A stretch of DNA of 64,000 nucleotides from an uncultured Clostridia bacterium. Its GTDB lineage: Bacteria > Bacillota > Clostridia > Peptostreptococcales > Anaerovoracaceae. The first letter of the stretch is position 1; every line of letters begins with the position of its first letter. Shown here piece after piece: positions 25,074 to 33,376 of the stretch. Under the pieces are notes generated by a model. It was given only the letters and a program-made list of their open reading frames with translations, did no database searches and had not been told where the DNA came from. The DNA is taken from the NCBI GenBank assembly GCA_934271235.1, contig CAKQQT010000008.1:1-64000 (forward strand), written 5' to 3'. Position numbers and translations under genes: made by a program.

Positions 25074-25937
25074 TTATACCTGCGCTTTCAGCCTGCGGAG
25101 CGCCGCTTCCGCCACATGCGATACCAGCACACTGGTCGTGACCGCTCCGACACCGCCCGGAACCGGCGTGATCGCTTCCACCAGCGGCTCCACCGCGTCA
25201 AAATCCACATCGCCGCAGAGCTTGCCCTTTTCTTCGTTCCAGCCGATACCGACGTCAATGACCGTTTGTCCCTCGCGAAAATATTCGCTTCCGATGGATT
25301 CCATCTTGCCGGCACAAACGATCACCAGATCGGCGTTCCGGACGATCTCCGGCATGTTTTCGGTCTTGGTATGGCAAATGGTCGGCGTCGCGTTCCTATG
25401 CATCAGCAGCATCGCTGCCGGTCTTCCGACGACCAGGCTCCTGCCGATCACGGCTGCGTTCTTGCCTTTGCATTCGATCTGATAATGATCGAGGATCTCC
25501 ATGGCTGCCTGCGCGGTACATGGGCAGAACCCCTGCTGCGTATTTGTAAATACCCCGGCAAGCGAACCGTCCGTGCAGCCGTCCACATCCTTCTGCGGCG
25601 CCAGCATCCTGCGCGCTCTTTCACTGTCCAGCTGCTGCGGGAGCGGGCGGAACATCAAGATCCCATGGACCTGCGGGTCCTCGTTGAGCGCGGTCAGCTC
25701 CCGGTCAAAATCCTCCTGCGCGATATCCGCCGGCAAAACGACCGAGCGGACCGTCACGCCGACAGCCTCGCAGCGCTTCATCGCGCCCCTTTCGTAACTG
25801 ATGTCATCCGCTCGTTCTCCGACACGCAGGATCGCCAGCATCGGCACAACACCCGCCGCTTTCAGTTCTTCGACCTGTCGTATCGTCCTCTCATTGATCG
25901 CCTTTGCAGCTTCGCTGCCCTTCAAAATCTTTGCCAT
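25074..25937 (-). CDS. folD: FolD, methylene-THF dehydrogenase/cyclohydrolase, altered active site
   Basis: A 287-residue FolD of normal length, which interconverts methylene-, methenyl- and 10-formyl-THF with NAD(P). Recognisable boxes are KDVDGCTDGSLAG, GRSLVVGRPAAMLL and ITPVPGGVGAVTTSVL. The active-site Tyr48 is present, but the essential Lys expected four residues later (Tyr-x-x-x-Lys) is Ala52 in SYERGAMKRC; a Lys stands at 54. PCTPxG is also changed to PCTAQA. Cyclohydrolase activity may be reduced or rebuilt. It heads a one-carbon operon. Confidence 0.9.
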   Translation of the reverse strand: MAKILKGSEAAKAINERTIRQVEELKAAGVVPMLAILRVGERADDISYERGAMKRCEAVGVTVRSVVLPADIAQEDFDRELTALNEDPQVHGILMFRPLPQQLDSERARRMLAPQKDVDGCTDGSLAGVFTNTQQGFCPCTAQAAMEILDHYQIECKGKNAAVIGRSLVVGRPAAMLLMHRNATPTICHTKTENMPEIVRNADLVIVCAGKMESIGSEYFREGQTVIDVGIGWNEEKGKLCGDVDFDAVEPLVEAITPVPGGVGAVTTSVLVSHVAEAALRRLKAQV

Positions 25938-26070
25938 TCCTTCAACCTCTATCTATCTTCTGCTTGTTTTGTTCTTAGAAACATCCTTATCATTGTCTCT
26001 GATTTTCAGCGGCTTGTCAAGCGAAAATACAAAAGCTGCGGCGCAGATCTTCCTGCGGTTTTGCGTCTTC

Positions 26071-27964
26071 CTACGCTGCCAGATGCTTGCTCACGATCTT
26101 TTTGCCGATGGCAGCGCCGGCAAAGGCTGCAGCGATGACTGCTGCCAGCAATGCCGCGGATACCCAGGACTGGAGGATCTCCGAAGCCGCGAGGATATTG
26201 TCCTGTCTGCCGTCACTGACCATCTGGTCCGCCCATCGCCTTTGCCGCGATCGCATAAGGAAAGATCGTGCTGCCGATCGACGCCAGTACCTGATTGATC
26301 CCATAGCCTGCGGTCAGCGCCTTGGCATTGCCGTATCCGCCTTTCCACAGTAGCGCTTCCGCGATCACGCCGGATAGGATGAATAATACGATATACGGCA
26401 GATAACCGCCCATGATGCCGCGGACGACACTGTAAAGGAGGATGGCGCCCGGCTTCTTCACCTTTGTGCCGATCATAAAGTAGATGACCCCCTCTAAAAG
26501 CGCGAAAAAGACCGGCATCAGGATGATGGTCACCGGGGTCGCGTAAAGCAGCGAGCTGGCAAAAAAGATCACCACGTTGATCAGCACCGTTTTTTCCTTC
26601 TGCATTTCGCGGATCAAGGCGGCGCAGGTTTCCAGACTCTCCGCGTCCTGCCCCGCCGTCGGCTCATCCAATACCACGATCGGCTTTTCCGAAAGACAGG
26701 CGGTCATCAGCGTCAGCTTCTGCATCTGGCCGCCGGACAGCGAAAACGGATGCCGCTGCCGGCATTCCCACATATCCGCGCTTTTTAAGAGTGTTTCCAC
26801 CCGTTCCGAAAACGTCGGCGTCACGGTATGTCCGTACTGCAGTTCGTGCAGCACCGAATCGGTAAAAAACTGGAACTCCGCTTCCTGCATGATGAACATC
26901 ACCTGCTCCTGCAGCTTTTTCGGTGTCTGCGGTCTGCCATCCAGCAAGACCGCGCCGCCGGACGGCTTGTACAGACCTGCCAAGAGCTTTCCGGCCGTCG
27001 TTTTGCCGCAGCCGTTCGCCCCGATCAGCCCCACGACCTCATGCCTGCGGGCAGCGAAGCGCACCCCCGCGAGCAGCGGAGGCGTCTGCTTCCCTGCCCG
27101 TTTTGCCCCGCCGCGTGCTCCGTAAGCAAACCGCAGGTCCTCTGCCGCAAGCATCACCGGCTCTTTTGCCTCTTGGCTCTGTGCTTTCGTTTCCGCGGCG
27201 CGCACCGCTTCCGGCACGACGATCTTCCCCAGGTCGAGCGTGCGCAGGGATAAACCTTGAAGCTGCGCCTGCGTGAAATCCGCGACCTCCTCCGCTGTGT
27301 ATCTGCCGCGGATCCTGCCGTGCTCCATCACCCAAAACTCATCAGCGACCCCGGTGAGATAATACAGCCGGTGCTCACTGAGCAGCAGTGTTTTGCCCTG
27401 CTGCTTCAGCGCGAGCAGGATCTCCCGCAGCTGCCGTGTGGCCGCAAAATCCAGATTCGCGGTCGGTTCATCCAATAGGAAGATCTCGGTATCCATCGTC
27501 CAGGCGGCGAGGATGGAGATCAGCTGCCGCTCCCCGCCGGAAAGCTCATAGACATTGCGGTCCTGCAGATGCTCCAGATGGAACACCCGGAAGGCTTCGT
27601 CCACACGCCGGCGGATCTTTTCCTGCGGGACGCCGTGATTTTCCAATCCGAACGCCACCTCGCCGGAACTGTTGACCGTAAAGAACTGACTGCGCGGATC
27701 CTGAAAAACCGACGCCGCCAGTTCGCCGATCTCGCCGATGCTCAGATCGGCGTTTTCCTGACCGGCGAGCCTGCAGAACCCTTTCCGCTCGCCCTCATAA
27801 AACTGCGGGATCAGCCCATTGACGCAGCGCAGCAGCGTCGATTTCCCGCAGCCGCTGCTCCCGCAGAGCACCACGCAGCGGCCCTTCGCCACCGCGCCGC
27901 TGACCTGCTGCAGCGCAGCGCGCTGTTCCTCCGCGTATTGAAATCCTAGTTCAAACTCTATCAT
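26071..27964 (-). pseudogene. ECF transporter ATPase fused to S-component remnant
   Basis: The frame from 27964 to 26213 (583 residues) starts as a double ECF ATPase. NBD1 has Walker A GSSGCGKST, LSGGE and SEH; NBD2 has GANGCGKTT, LSGGQ and VVLDEPTAGQD. At residue 463 (near 26578) NBD2 stops inside KTVLI, before its switch His, and continues in frame as NVVIFFASSLLYATPVTI, the membrane part of an MptD/Trep_Strep-type S component. A frameshift near 26230 then ends the frame; the true S-component C-terminus (MVSDGRQDNILAASEI to SKHLAA) is in the next frame, ending at 26071. EcfT is absent. Two genes have collapsed into one and transport is unlikely. Confidence 0.85.
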
Positions 27965-28080
27965 GATCGATCGGTTTCTCCCCTCCTGTTTTCTTTCTTT
28001 CTCTGCTGCTTTTCCGTTTCCGTGTTTCGCCGTGCTCGTTCACAGATCTCGTCCGCACGCGCACTTCGGCCTGTCTTGCA

Positions 28081-28096
28081 GTTAGCATTGTCTAAC
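28081..28096. promoter_or_regulatory. inverted repeat upstream of the ECF ATPase gene
   Basis: GTTAG and CTAAC flank six bases, about 120 bases before the ATPase start. Such arms resemble operators of DtxR- or TetR-type repressors. Which protein binds is unknown. Confidence 0.4.
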
Positions 28097-28107
28097 CATC
28101 GGGCGCG

Positions 28108-28131
28108 AAAAAGGGCGGCCGATCCCGCCCT
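28108..28131 (-). terminator. terminator of the tetR gene
   Basis: AGGGCGG / CCGCCCT on the minus strand with TTTTTC, 25 bases past the stop, separating the regulator from the ECF gene. Confidence 0.8.
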
Positions 28132-28155
28132 GCTTTTCTTTTTTCTCGCGGTATG

Positions 28156-28764
28156 TCAGATCAGGCTCTCGCAGAGCTGCCTCCATCCGGCGTCAAAGAA
28201 CGCCGTCATCGTGTGCAGGCAGTCCAGCATTTCCTGCTCCTTCAGACCGGCGTTCAGCAGCTGCCGGAAATACCAGAACTGCGATTCCATCAACAGCCGA
28301 ATCGCGTGCGCATTCGGCTTTTTTCCGTAGACCTGTTCAAAAAATTCCACCGTCTGTTCGGTTTTTACACGCATCATCTCCCGCAGCGCAGCCTCTGCCG
28401 AACTTCCGTCGCTGCGGCAGAAAAACAAGGTGCAGTCCGCGCTATGCTCCGTCAAAAGATCGAAATAGATCTTTTCCTCAAACGCGATCGCCTGCAGCAG
28501 ATCTTCCGTCCTGCCGCTCTGCCGCGCCCGTTCATACTCCGCTGCTGCCGGTGCAGACTTCTGCTCCAGGACCGCAAAAAAATCCTGCAGCAGACTTACA
28601 AACAAAGCGTCCTTGTTCTTATAGCGGGTATAAATGGCGCCGGTCGTCACTTCCGCCCGCTCCGCGATCTTGTGCAGCGAGGCTTTTTCATAGCCGTAGG
28701 CAAGGAATTCCTCGTAAGCGGCCCTGACGATGCCGTCATCCAGTGCGTGGTTTCTGTTCGTCAA
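28156..28764 (-). CDS. TetR-family transcriptional regulator
   Basis: A 202-residue TetR-type repressor. The N-terminal helix-turn-helix is clear (IVRAAYEEFLAYGYEKASL, then KIAERAEVTTGAIYTRYKNK). The C-terminal ligand domain is of ordinary length, with a CTLFFCRSDGSS stretch. The start is TTG at 28764 with AAGGAG upstream; a longer frame to 29025 crosses the promoter. A perfect 14-base palindrome overlaps its promoter, so autorepression is likely. The ECF locus after it is the expected target but is broken. Confidence 0.88.
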   Translation of the reverse strand: MTNRNHALDDGIVRAAYEEFLAYGYEKASLHKIAERAEVTTGAIYTRYKNKDALFVSLLQDFFAVLEQKSAPAAAEYERARQSGRTEDLLQAIAFEEKIYFDLLTEHSADCTLFFCRSDGSSAEAALREMMRVKTEQTVEFFEQVYGKKPNAHAIRLLMESQFWYFRQLLNAGLKEQEMLDCLHTMTAFFDAGWRQLCESLI

Positions 28765-28792
28765 TGTTTTCTCCTTTTTCAGTCCCAAAATC

Positions 28793-28848
28793 AATAATGC
28801 CGTTATCAATAACGGCATTATTATACAACGATCCGTTTTCGATTGCAA
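28793..28848 (-). promoter_or_regulatory. tetR promoter with overlapping palindromic operator
   Basis: TTGCAA (28848-28843), a 17-base spacer and TATAAT (28825-28820) form the promoter. A perfect palindrome with 14-base arms, AATAATGCCGTTAT and its complement around two bases (28793-28822), overlaps the -10 box and start site, a classic repressor site. Confidence 0.85.
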
Positions 28849-28951
28849 GCCGGAATCGAAAAAAATCCCGCAAAAATCACAAAAACCCACAGTCTGCGTT
28901 TCCGCGTTCTGTGAGTTTTCGTTCTGTCTTGCGATCAAATGACTCCCGGTT

Positions 28952-29590
28952 TCAGACGCTGCCTTTTTTCTTGTAGCCGCAGTCGCAGTACGGTCCGCCG
29001 GAAGCGAGGGTGTATTCCCGCACAAAGATACTGGCTCCGCCCGCCTCGCTCATCGTGTAGTCCAGACGGCACAGGGCAGGCGTCAGATCATACAGACCCA
29101 GATCCTGCATCAGTCTGCAGATGCCGCAGGTGAAAAAACGTGCCTCGTAGCCGCTGCCGTCCGGGTATTCAAACAGTTCCATGTTCCAGGAGTACGGGTT
29201 GCGGTCCGCAGCTTTGAGCTTTGCGGTTTCCCGCATTCCCTGCAGATCCTTGTCCGTGAACTTGTTCTTGCCGCTCTTCCGGCAGAACCACTTCATCGGC
29301 TCCGTCATCATCGCCTGCGCGTAATAAGTCGTCAGGCGCTCGACATCCGGCCGCTGCGGCATGGAAAGGATAAACGCCCCGAGCAGCGCGCAGTTGACCA
29401 CGTTCATTTGGAAGAGGTCTTCCTTTTCAAATTCCGGCAGACCGCCGATGATCTCTTTGTATTTCGGTTTGGCCTTTTCCGTGATTGCCTTCGCCGTTTC
29501 CGCGTCGTAGCCGAACACTGCCGTCAGCTGCCGCCGGAAAGACTTTGCGAACAGCAGCCACATGCCCATCGGCATTCCCATATATTTCAT
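28952..29590 (-). CDS. L-2-amino-thiazoline-4-carboxylate hydrolase-like protein
   Basis: A 212-residue protein of the ATC-hydrolase family. The C-terminal pattern is characteristic: FTCGICRLMQDLGL, then LCRLDYTMSEAGG, FVREYTLASGGPYCDCGYKKKG, with several conserved Cys. ATC hydrolase opens a thiazoline ring on the way to cysteine, but most relatives are untested. It stands alone downstream of the tRNA-Ala gene on the same strand. The frame is complete with a start MKYMGMPMG. Confidence 0.75.
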   Translation of the reverse strand: MKYMGMPMGMWLLFAKSFRRQLTAVFGYDAETAKAITEKAKPKYKEIIGGLPEFEKEDLFQMNVVNCALLGAFILSMPQRPDVERLTTYYAQAMMTEPMKWFCRKSGKNKFTDKDLQGMRETAKLKAADRNPYSWNMELFEYPDGSGYEARFFTCGICRLMQDLGLYDLTPALCRLDYTMSEAGGASIFVREYTLASGGPYCDCGYKKKGSV

Positions 29591-29684
29591 ATCGATCTCT
29601 CCTTATTTTCTGCACTTATTTTAGCACAGAGCCGTCCGCCCTGCAAGAAAGGACCTCAAAAAGTCCCAACCCAAGGGCCGCAAA

Positions 29685-29719
29685 AGAAAAACCCTCGGGA
29701 TCTTTGTGATCCCAAGGGT
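29685..29719 (-). terminator. terminator of the tRNA-Ala gene
   Basis: ACCCTTGGGATC / GATCCCGAGGGT with a five-base loop, then TTTTTC, four bases past the CCA end. Confidence 0.9.
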
Positions 29720-29723
29720 ATGG

Positions 29724-29799
<76 letters not shown>

Positions 29800-29946
29800 T
29801 TAACGGTCTTATCATAGCACAGCGGCGCGGCATATGCAAGGGGGGCGGCGAATTTTATCCCTTGTTTTTTGAAAAAATTTTTGCCGGATCTGACACGCGG
29901 CCTTATTCCGGCCTTGCCGCAACATATTTCTGCTTTTTTGTTTTCA

Positions 29947-29975
29947 TTGACCTTTTTCTTTGCGGATGCTATGAT
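29947..29975 (+). promoter_or_regulatory. promoter of the threonine-aldolase-like gene
   Basis: TTGACC and TATGAT with a 17-base spacer, 33 bases before the ATG. Confidence 0.7.
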
Positions 29976-30008
29976 AGAGGCAGAAACAAGCCCTGGGAGG
30001 ATTTTGAT

Positions 30009-31031
30009 ATGATTTATTTTAGAAGCGACTACAGTCTCGGCGCGCATCCGAAGGTCATGGACGCGCTGCAGGCTACAAATCTGGAACACACCGACGGTTA
30101 CGCCGAGGACCGTTTTTCCTACGCGTGTGCCGACATGATCCGTGAAATGATCGGAAAGCCCGACGCGCACATTCATTTTATGGTAGGCGGTACGCCGACC
30201 AACACCATTACCATCGCCTCGGCGCTGCGCCCGTACGAGGGCGTCATTTCCCCTAGCACCGGTCATATCTATGTCCATGAGACCGGATCGATCGAAATGC
30301 ACGGACACCGCGTTTTTGCGGCTCCGACCGAAGACGGCAAGCTGACCCCGGCAGCGATCGAGCAGATGCTGCTGCACCACGAAGACGAGCACACGGTCAT
30401 CCCCAAAATGGTCTACATCACGCACCCGACCGAAAACGGCGGCGTTTACACAAAAGCGGAGCTTACCGCGCTCCACGACTGCTGCAAAGAACACGACCTT
30501 TACTTCTATATTGACGGCGCGCGCCTTGGTACCGCCCTCACCTGGCCCGGCAACGACGTGGAACTGACGGATCTGGCGGAGCTCGCGGACGCTTTCTACA
30601 TCGGCGGCACGAAGCTCGGCGCCCTGTTCGGCGAAGCGCTGGTCATCCTCAACGATAAGATCAACGATCATTTCCGCTATATGGTAAAACGCGCCTGCGC
30701 GCTGCTGGCAAAAGGCCGGCTGATCGCGGTACAGCTGCAGGCCCTGCTGGAAGGCGGCAAGGATTCCCTGTATTACGAACTGGCGCGCCACGAAAACGAA
30801 CTGGCGATCAAGCTCGCCAAAGGCGTCACCGACGCCGGATACAAGCTCTGGATCCCGCACCAGACCAATCAGGTCTTCGTCATCATGCCGAATGAAAAGA
30901 TCGCGGAGCTGGAAAAGAACTTTTTCTTCTACACCTGGTGTCCTTACGACGATCATCAGTCCGTGATCCGTCTGGTCACGAACTGGGGCAGCACGGAGGA
31001 CGAAGTCGACGCCCTGCTCAAAGCGCTGTAA
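30009..31031 (+). CDS. low-specificity threonine aldolase / beta-eliminating lyase family
   Basis: A 340-residue PLP enzyme of fold type I. It shows SDYSLGAHPKVMDAL at the start, the cofactor region GGTPTNT, DGARLG, and the PLP lysine in YIGGTKLGALFGEALV. Relatives cleave L-threonine to glycine and acetaldehyde; exact substrate cannot be told. The ATG at 30009 has GGGAGG upstream; a longer frame to 29862 includes the promoter. It is monocistronic with a terminator 117 bases on. Confidence 0.9.
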   Translation: MIYFRSDYSLGAHPKVMDALQATNLEHTDGYAEDRFSYACADMIREMIGKPDAHIHFMVGGTPTNTITIASALRPYEGVISPSTGHIYVHETGSIEMHGHRVFAAPTEDGKLTPAAIEQMLLHHEDEHTVIPKMVYITHPTENGGVYTKAELTALHDCCKEHDLYFYIDGARLGTALTWPGNDVELTDLAELADAFYIGGTKLGALFGEALVILNDKINDHFRYMVKRACALLAKGRLIAVQLQALLEGGKDSLYYELARHENELAIKLAKGVTDAGYKLWIPHQTNQVFVIMPNEKIAELEKNFFFYTWCPYDDHQSVIRLVTNWGSTEDEVDALLKAL

Positions 31032-31147
31032 GGCCGGACGCCAAGCACGGCCTGCGGCCTGCGCAGCTGTGGTCTGCACGGCCCCGGCCCGCACATCCGC
31101 GCATTTCAAACACATATTTCAATCGTACATTCCAAAAAACGATAAGA

Positions 31148-31218
31148 CCCGCACAGGCTTCCTTTCCGATCCCGGCGCAAGCCGGATGCATCGCGGAGCA
31201 ACCCTGTGCGGGCCTTTT
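31148..31218 (+). terminator. terminator of the threonine-aldolase-like gene
   Basis: CCCGCACAGG and CCTGTGCGGG enclose a 45-base arm with an inner hairpin, followed by TTTT. Confidence 0.75.
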
Positions 31219-31259
31219 ACATTCTTTTCGTTTTGATCTTTCGAACTTGAATTTCGAAC

Positions 31260-31565
31260 TTAAAAGTTCAGGATGCGGATCCCACCGATCAGCGGCAGCG
31301 GTTTTTCCTCGCCTTGGATCGCGCTGACAAGTCCCATCACCCAAAAGACAAACAGCGTCAGATAGCCGGCCACCAACGCGATCCAGCCCAAGATCGGGAT
31401 GAAGGCCAAGATCTTAGCCACGATCCCCCATACCACATTGGCCAGAAACAGCACCAGCGACTGGTTCAGATGAAAGCCGGATTCTGTTCTGGTGCCGCAG
31501 GCAAATGCCAGCACCCAGCCGACGATCGTGATATACGCAACAATATCGGTTCCCTTTTTTGTCAT
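31260..31565 (-). CDS. small membrane protein, DUF4870/Tic20-like
   Basis: A 101-residue protein with three membrane segments. The first helix (IVGWVLAFACG) is followed by ESGFHLNQSLVLFLANVVW, the FHxNQ motif seen in DUF4870 and Tic20-like proteins, then two long helices and a short tail. Function of the family is unknown. AAGGGG precedes the ATG. Confidence 0.75.
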   Translation of the reverse strand: MTKKGTDIVAYITIVGWVLAFACGTRTESGFHLNQSLVLFLANVVWGIVAKILAFIPILGWIALVAGYLTLFVFWVMGLVSAIQGEEKPLPLIGGIRILNF

Positions 31566-31642
31566 TGTCTTACCCCTTTTCCTTTTGTAATATCATTCTA
31601 TGCACATTGCGGACAGCTTGCAGTCTGCCGCCGGCGATCTTG

Positions 31643-32512
31643 TTATTTTATGATCCATTTGCGGCCCGGTTTGACGTGCGGATCCGGCACGATCTGCTCC
31701 GGCGGCTGTTCCAGCAGCTCCGGATTCTTAAAGAACCGATTGATCTCCCGGAAGCAGCGTCCGTAGTAATGCCCGTTGGCAATGCGCTCATCCGTCACGA
31801 TCCCCAGCTCCATGATCTTTTTCTCGGTAAAAGTCTCGCCGTTCGGCACCGCGCGTTTCATCGGCTGTCCCATGGAAACAAACACGCTGGTCGTGCCGAA
31901 CTCATACAGATGGTGATAAATGGCGTTTGTGCGGATGGATGCCAGGTTGGTCACAAACAGCGATGTATGGAACGGGCTCGCGTCCACCACCGAAAACGGC
32001 AGGGTGAAAAAGTGATCCAGGAGTTTCAGGATATCGACCGCCAGCGTTACCAAAAGCGGTATCCGCAGCAGGCGCGCCATCAGTTTGTCCAGAGAATTCT
32101 CCGCATCCGGATTCTGGATCTTTTCGATGGCCTCCTGTACCTTGTTGTTCACCTCAAAAATAGTGTCGTCCAGATTGAAATACAGCTTGGTGACCGTATC
32201 GCTCTCCTTGCCCGGCGTCAGCGTTACAAACGAAACGCAGAAATGATTGCGGGCGTAGATCTTTTTGTTCATGCAGAAGCGGTTCAGATACGGATTCTGC
32301 GAAACCGCCCGCAGGTAGCCTGCGATGATCACACTCATATGGCTCATACTGATCCCTTTTTTTCTGCATTTGCGGATATAATCCTGGATCAGGTCAAGGT
32401 CGATCTCCACTTTGATCTGGTTCGATGCATCATAACGCTTAGGCATGATGTGCGGGACCAGTTCATACATGGCGTCATTGCCTCGTACCCGATTGCCGTC
32501 ACTTCTATACAT
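31643..32512 (-). CDS. E2/CAT-fold acyltransferase-like protein, altered active site
   Basis: A 289-residue protein with the fold of the 2-oxoacid dehydrogenase E2 catalytic domain (chloramphenicol acetyltransferase superfamily). It lacks lipoyl and E1/E3-binding domains. The MSHMSVIIAGYLRAV and FHTSLFVTNLASI regions fit. The catalytic signature DHRxxDG is DERIANG (241-247), so both the catalytic His and the Asp are replaced; His248 follows. Either a pseudoenzyme or a rearranged site. AAGGAG precedes the ATG. No other dehydrogenase subunit is nearby. Confidence 0.75.
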   Translation of the reverse strand: MYRSDGNRVRGNDAMYELVPHIMPKRYDASNQIKVEIDLDLIQDYIRKCRKKGISMSHMSVIIAGYLRAVSQNPYLNRFCMNKKIYARNHFCVSFVTLTPGKESDTVTKLYFNLDDTIFEVNNKVQEAIEKIQNPDAENSLDKLMARLLRIPLLVTLAVDILKLLDHFFTLPFSVVDASPFHTSLFVTNLASIRTNAIYHHLYEFGTTSVFVSMGQPMKRAVPNGETFTEKKIMELGIVTDERIANGHYYGRCFREINRFFKNPELLEQPPEQIVPDPHVKPGRKWIIK

Positions 32513-32661
32513 TCAATTTCTCCTTTGGTGCTTTCGTGCTTTGATCCTTTTGGTCTCCCGAAAATCCATTTGCCGAAAGTCTCTCAAAGATGATCTCTCG
32601 GAGACCGATTCCCGGAAGTCTATACACAAAATATTAAGATTTTGCTAATACTTATAGGATC

Positions 32662-32690
32662 ATTATAGCGCACCTTTAGGGAAAACACAA
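32662..32690 (-). promoter_or_regulatory. promoter of the E2-like gene
   Basis: TTGTGT and TATAAT with 17 bases between, giving a leader of about 140 bases that contains a long inverted repeat (GGTCTCC / GGGAGACC, about 32560-32610). Confidence 0.55.
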
Positions 32691-32746
32691 GGTCTTTGGA
32701 CAGATTGTCAGAATTGTCCCAACTTTAAGCCGCCGTAATAGTGCTT

Positions 32747-33376
32747 TTATGTTCTTTTACTATTCAAAAATTCAACCAGCTCATAGACTGTCGTTACCGG
32801 ATTACTATCCCGGCAGATCACAGCCACCTGATCCCTGGTTAATCGCTCCACTCGTTCTTTTGCATGCTGAATAGCCTCCAACTGATGTTCCTGCAATTCT
32901 TCAAAAACATCCACACTTTTTTCATAGTTCTCCAGATACCTCTTGCTTTTCAAGATGCCAATTACCGCAGCGGAATCTTTCAAATATCCATTCCGGTTTT
33001 CAAAATGGAGCAGATACCAATATTCAAATGCCGGATTGGAATATACGATTTTGTACCCATGTTTCTCTGCATAGGAAATTGCGGCTTGAAGCTCAGAGTC
33101 TTTATTATCGTCACAGTCGAATACACACCAAAGCTGATCTCCGTCTTTCGGATAATAATCTGCTTGCGAAATCAAAGTTTTTGCGTGTTTCACCAAATGT
33201 TCTGCCTCTTTATGTTTCGATGAAATTGGGATAATATCCACCAGGCAGTTTCGTGAACGAAAATGTTTAAAATAAAGTGTCTCTGTTTCTTTACCTTCGC
33301 AGATGATATAAATAATCGGTTTACGCTTGCGCCGCTTGACTTTGTTCGGATCGTACTCTTTTCGCAGCTTACTCAT
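32747..33376 (-). CDS. RloB-like effector of an AAA15/RloB defence pair
   Basis: A 209-residue RloB protein. The N-terminal IIYIICEGKETE carries the acidic Toprim-like motif, followed by WCVFDCDDN and VYSNPAFEYWYLLHF (the SNPxFExW signature). The C-terminus is helical with NPVTTVYELVEFL. Its ATG overlaps the stop of the ATPase by one base, so the two are translationally coupled. In AbiL-type systems this kind of pair gives abortive infection. Unlike the copy at 8.2 kb, the frame is complete. Confidence 0.85.
   Translation of the reverse strand: MSKLRKEYDPNKVKRRKRKPIIYIICEGKETETLYFKHFRSRNCLVDIIPISSKHKEAEHLVKHAKTLISQADYYPKDGDQLWCVFDCDDNKDSELQAAISYAEKHGYKIVYSNPAFEYWYLLHFENRNGYLKDSAAVIGILKSKRYLENYEKSVDVFEELQEHQLEAIQHAKERVERLTRDQVAVICRDSNPVTTVYELVEFLNSKRT

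Noticed and set aside
24113..26138. Two long plus-strand open frames over the folate operon
   Set aside because: Antisense to folD, the FNT channel and the cyclo-ligase, all of which show conserved motifs.
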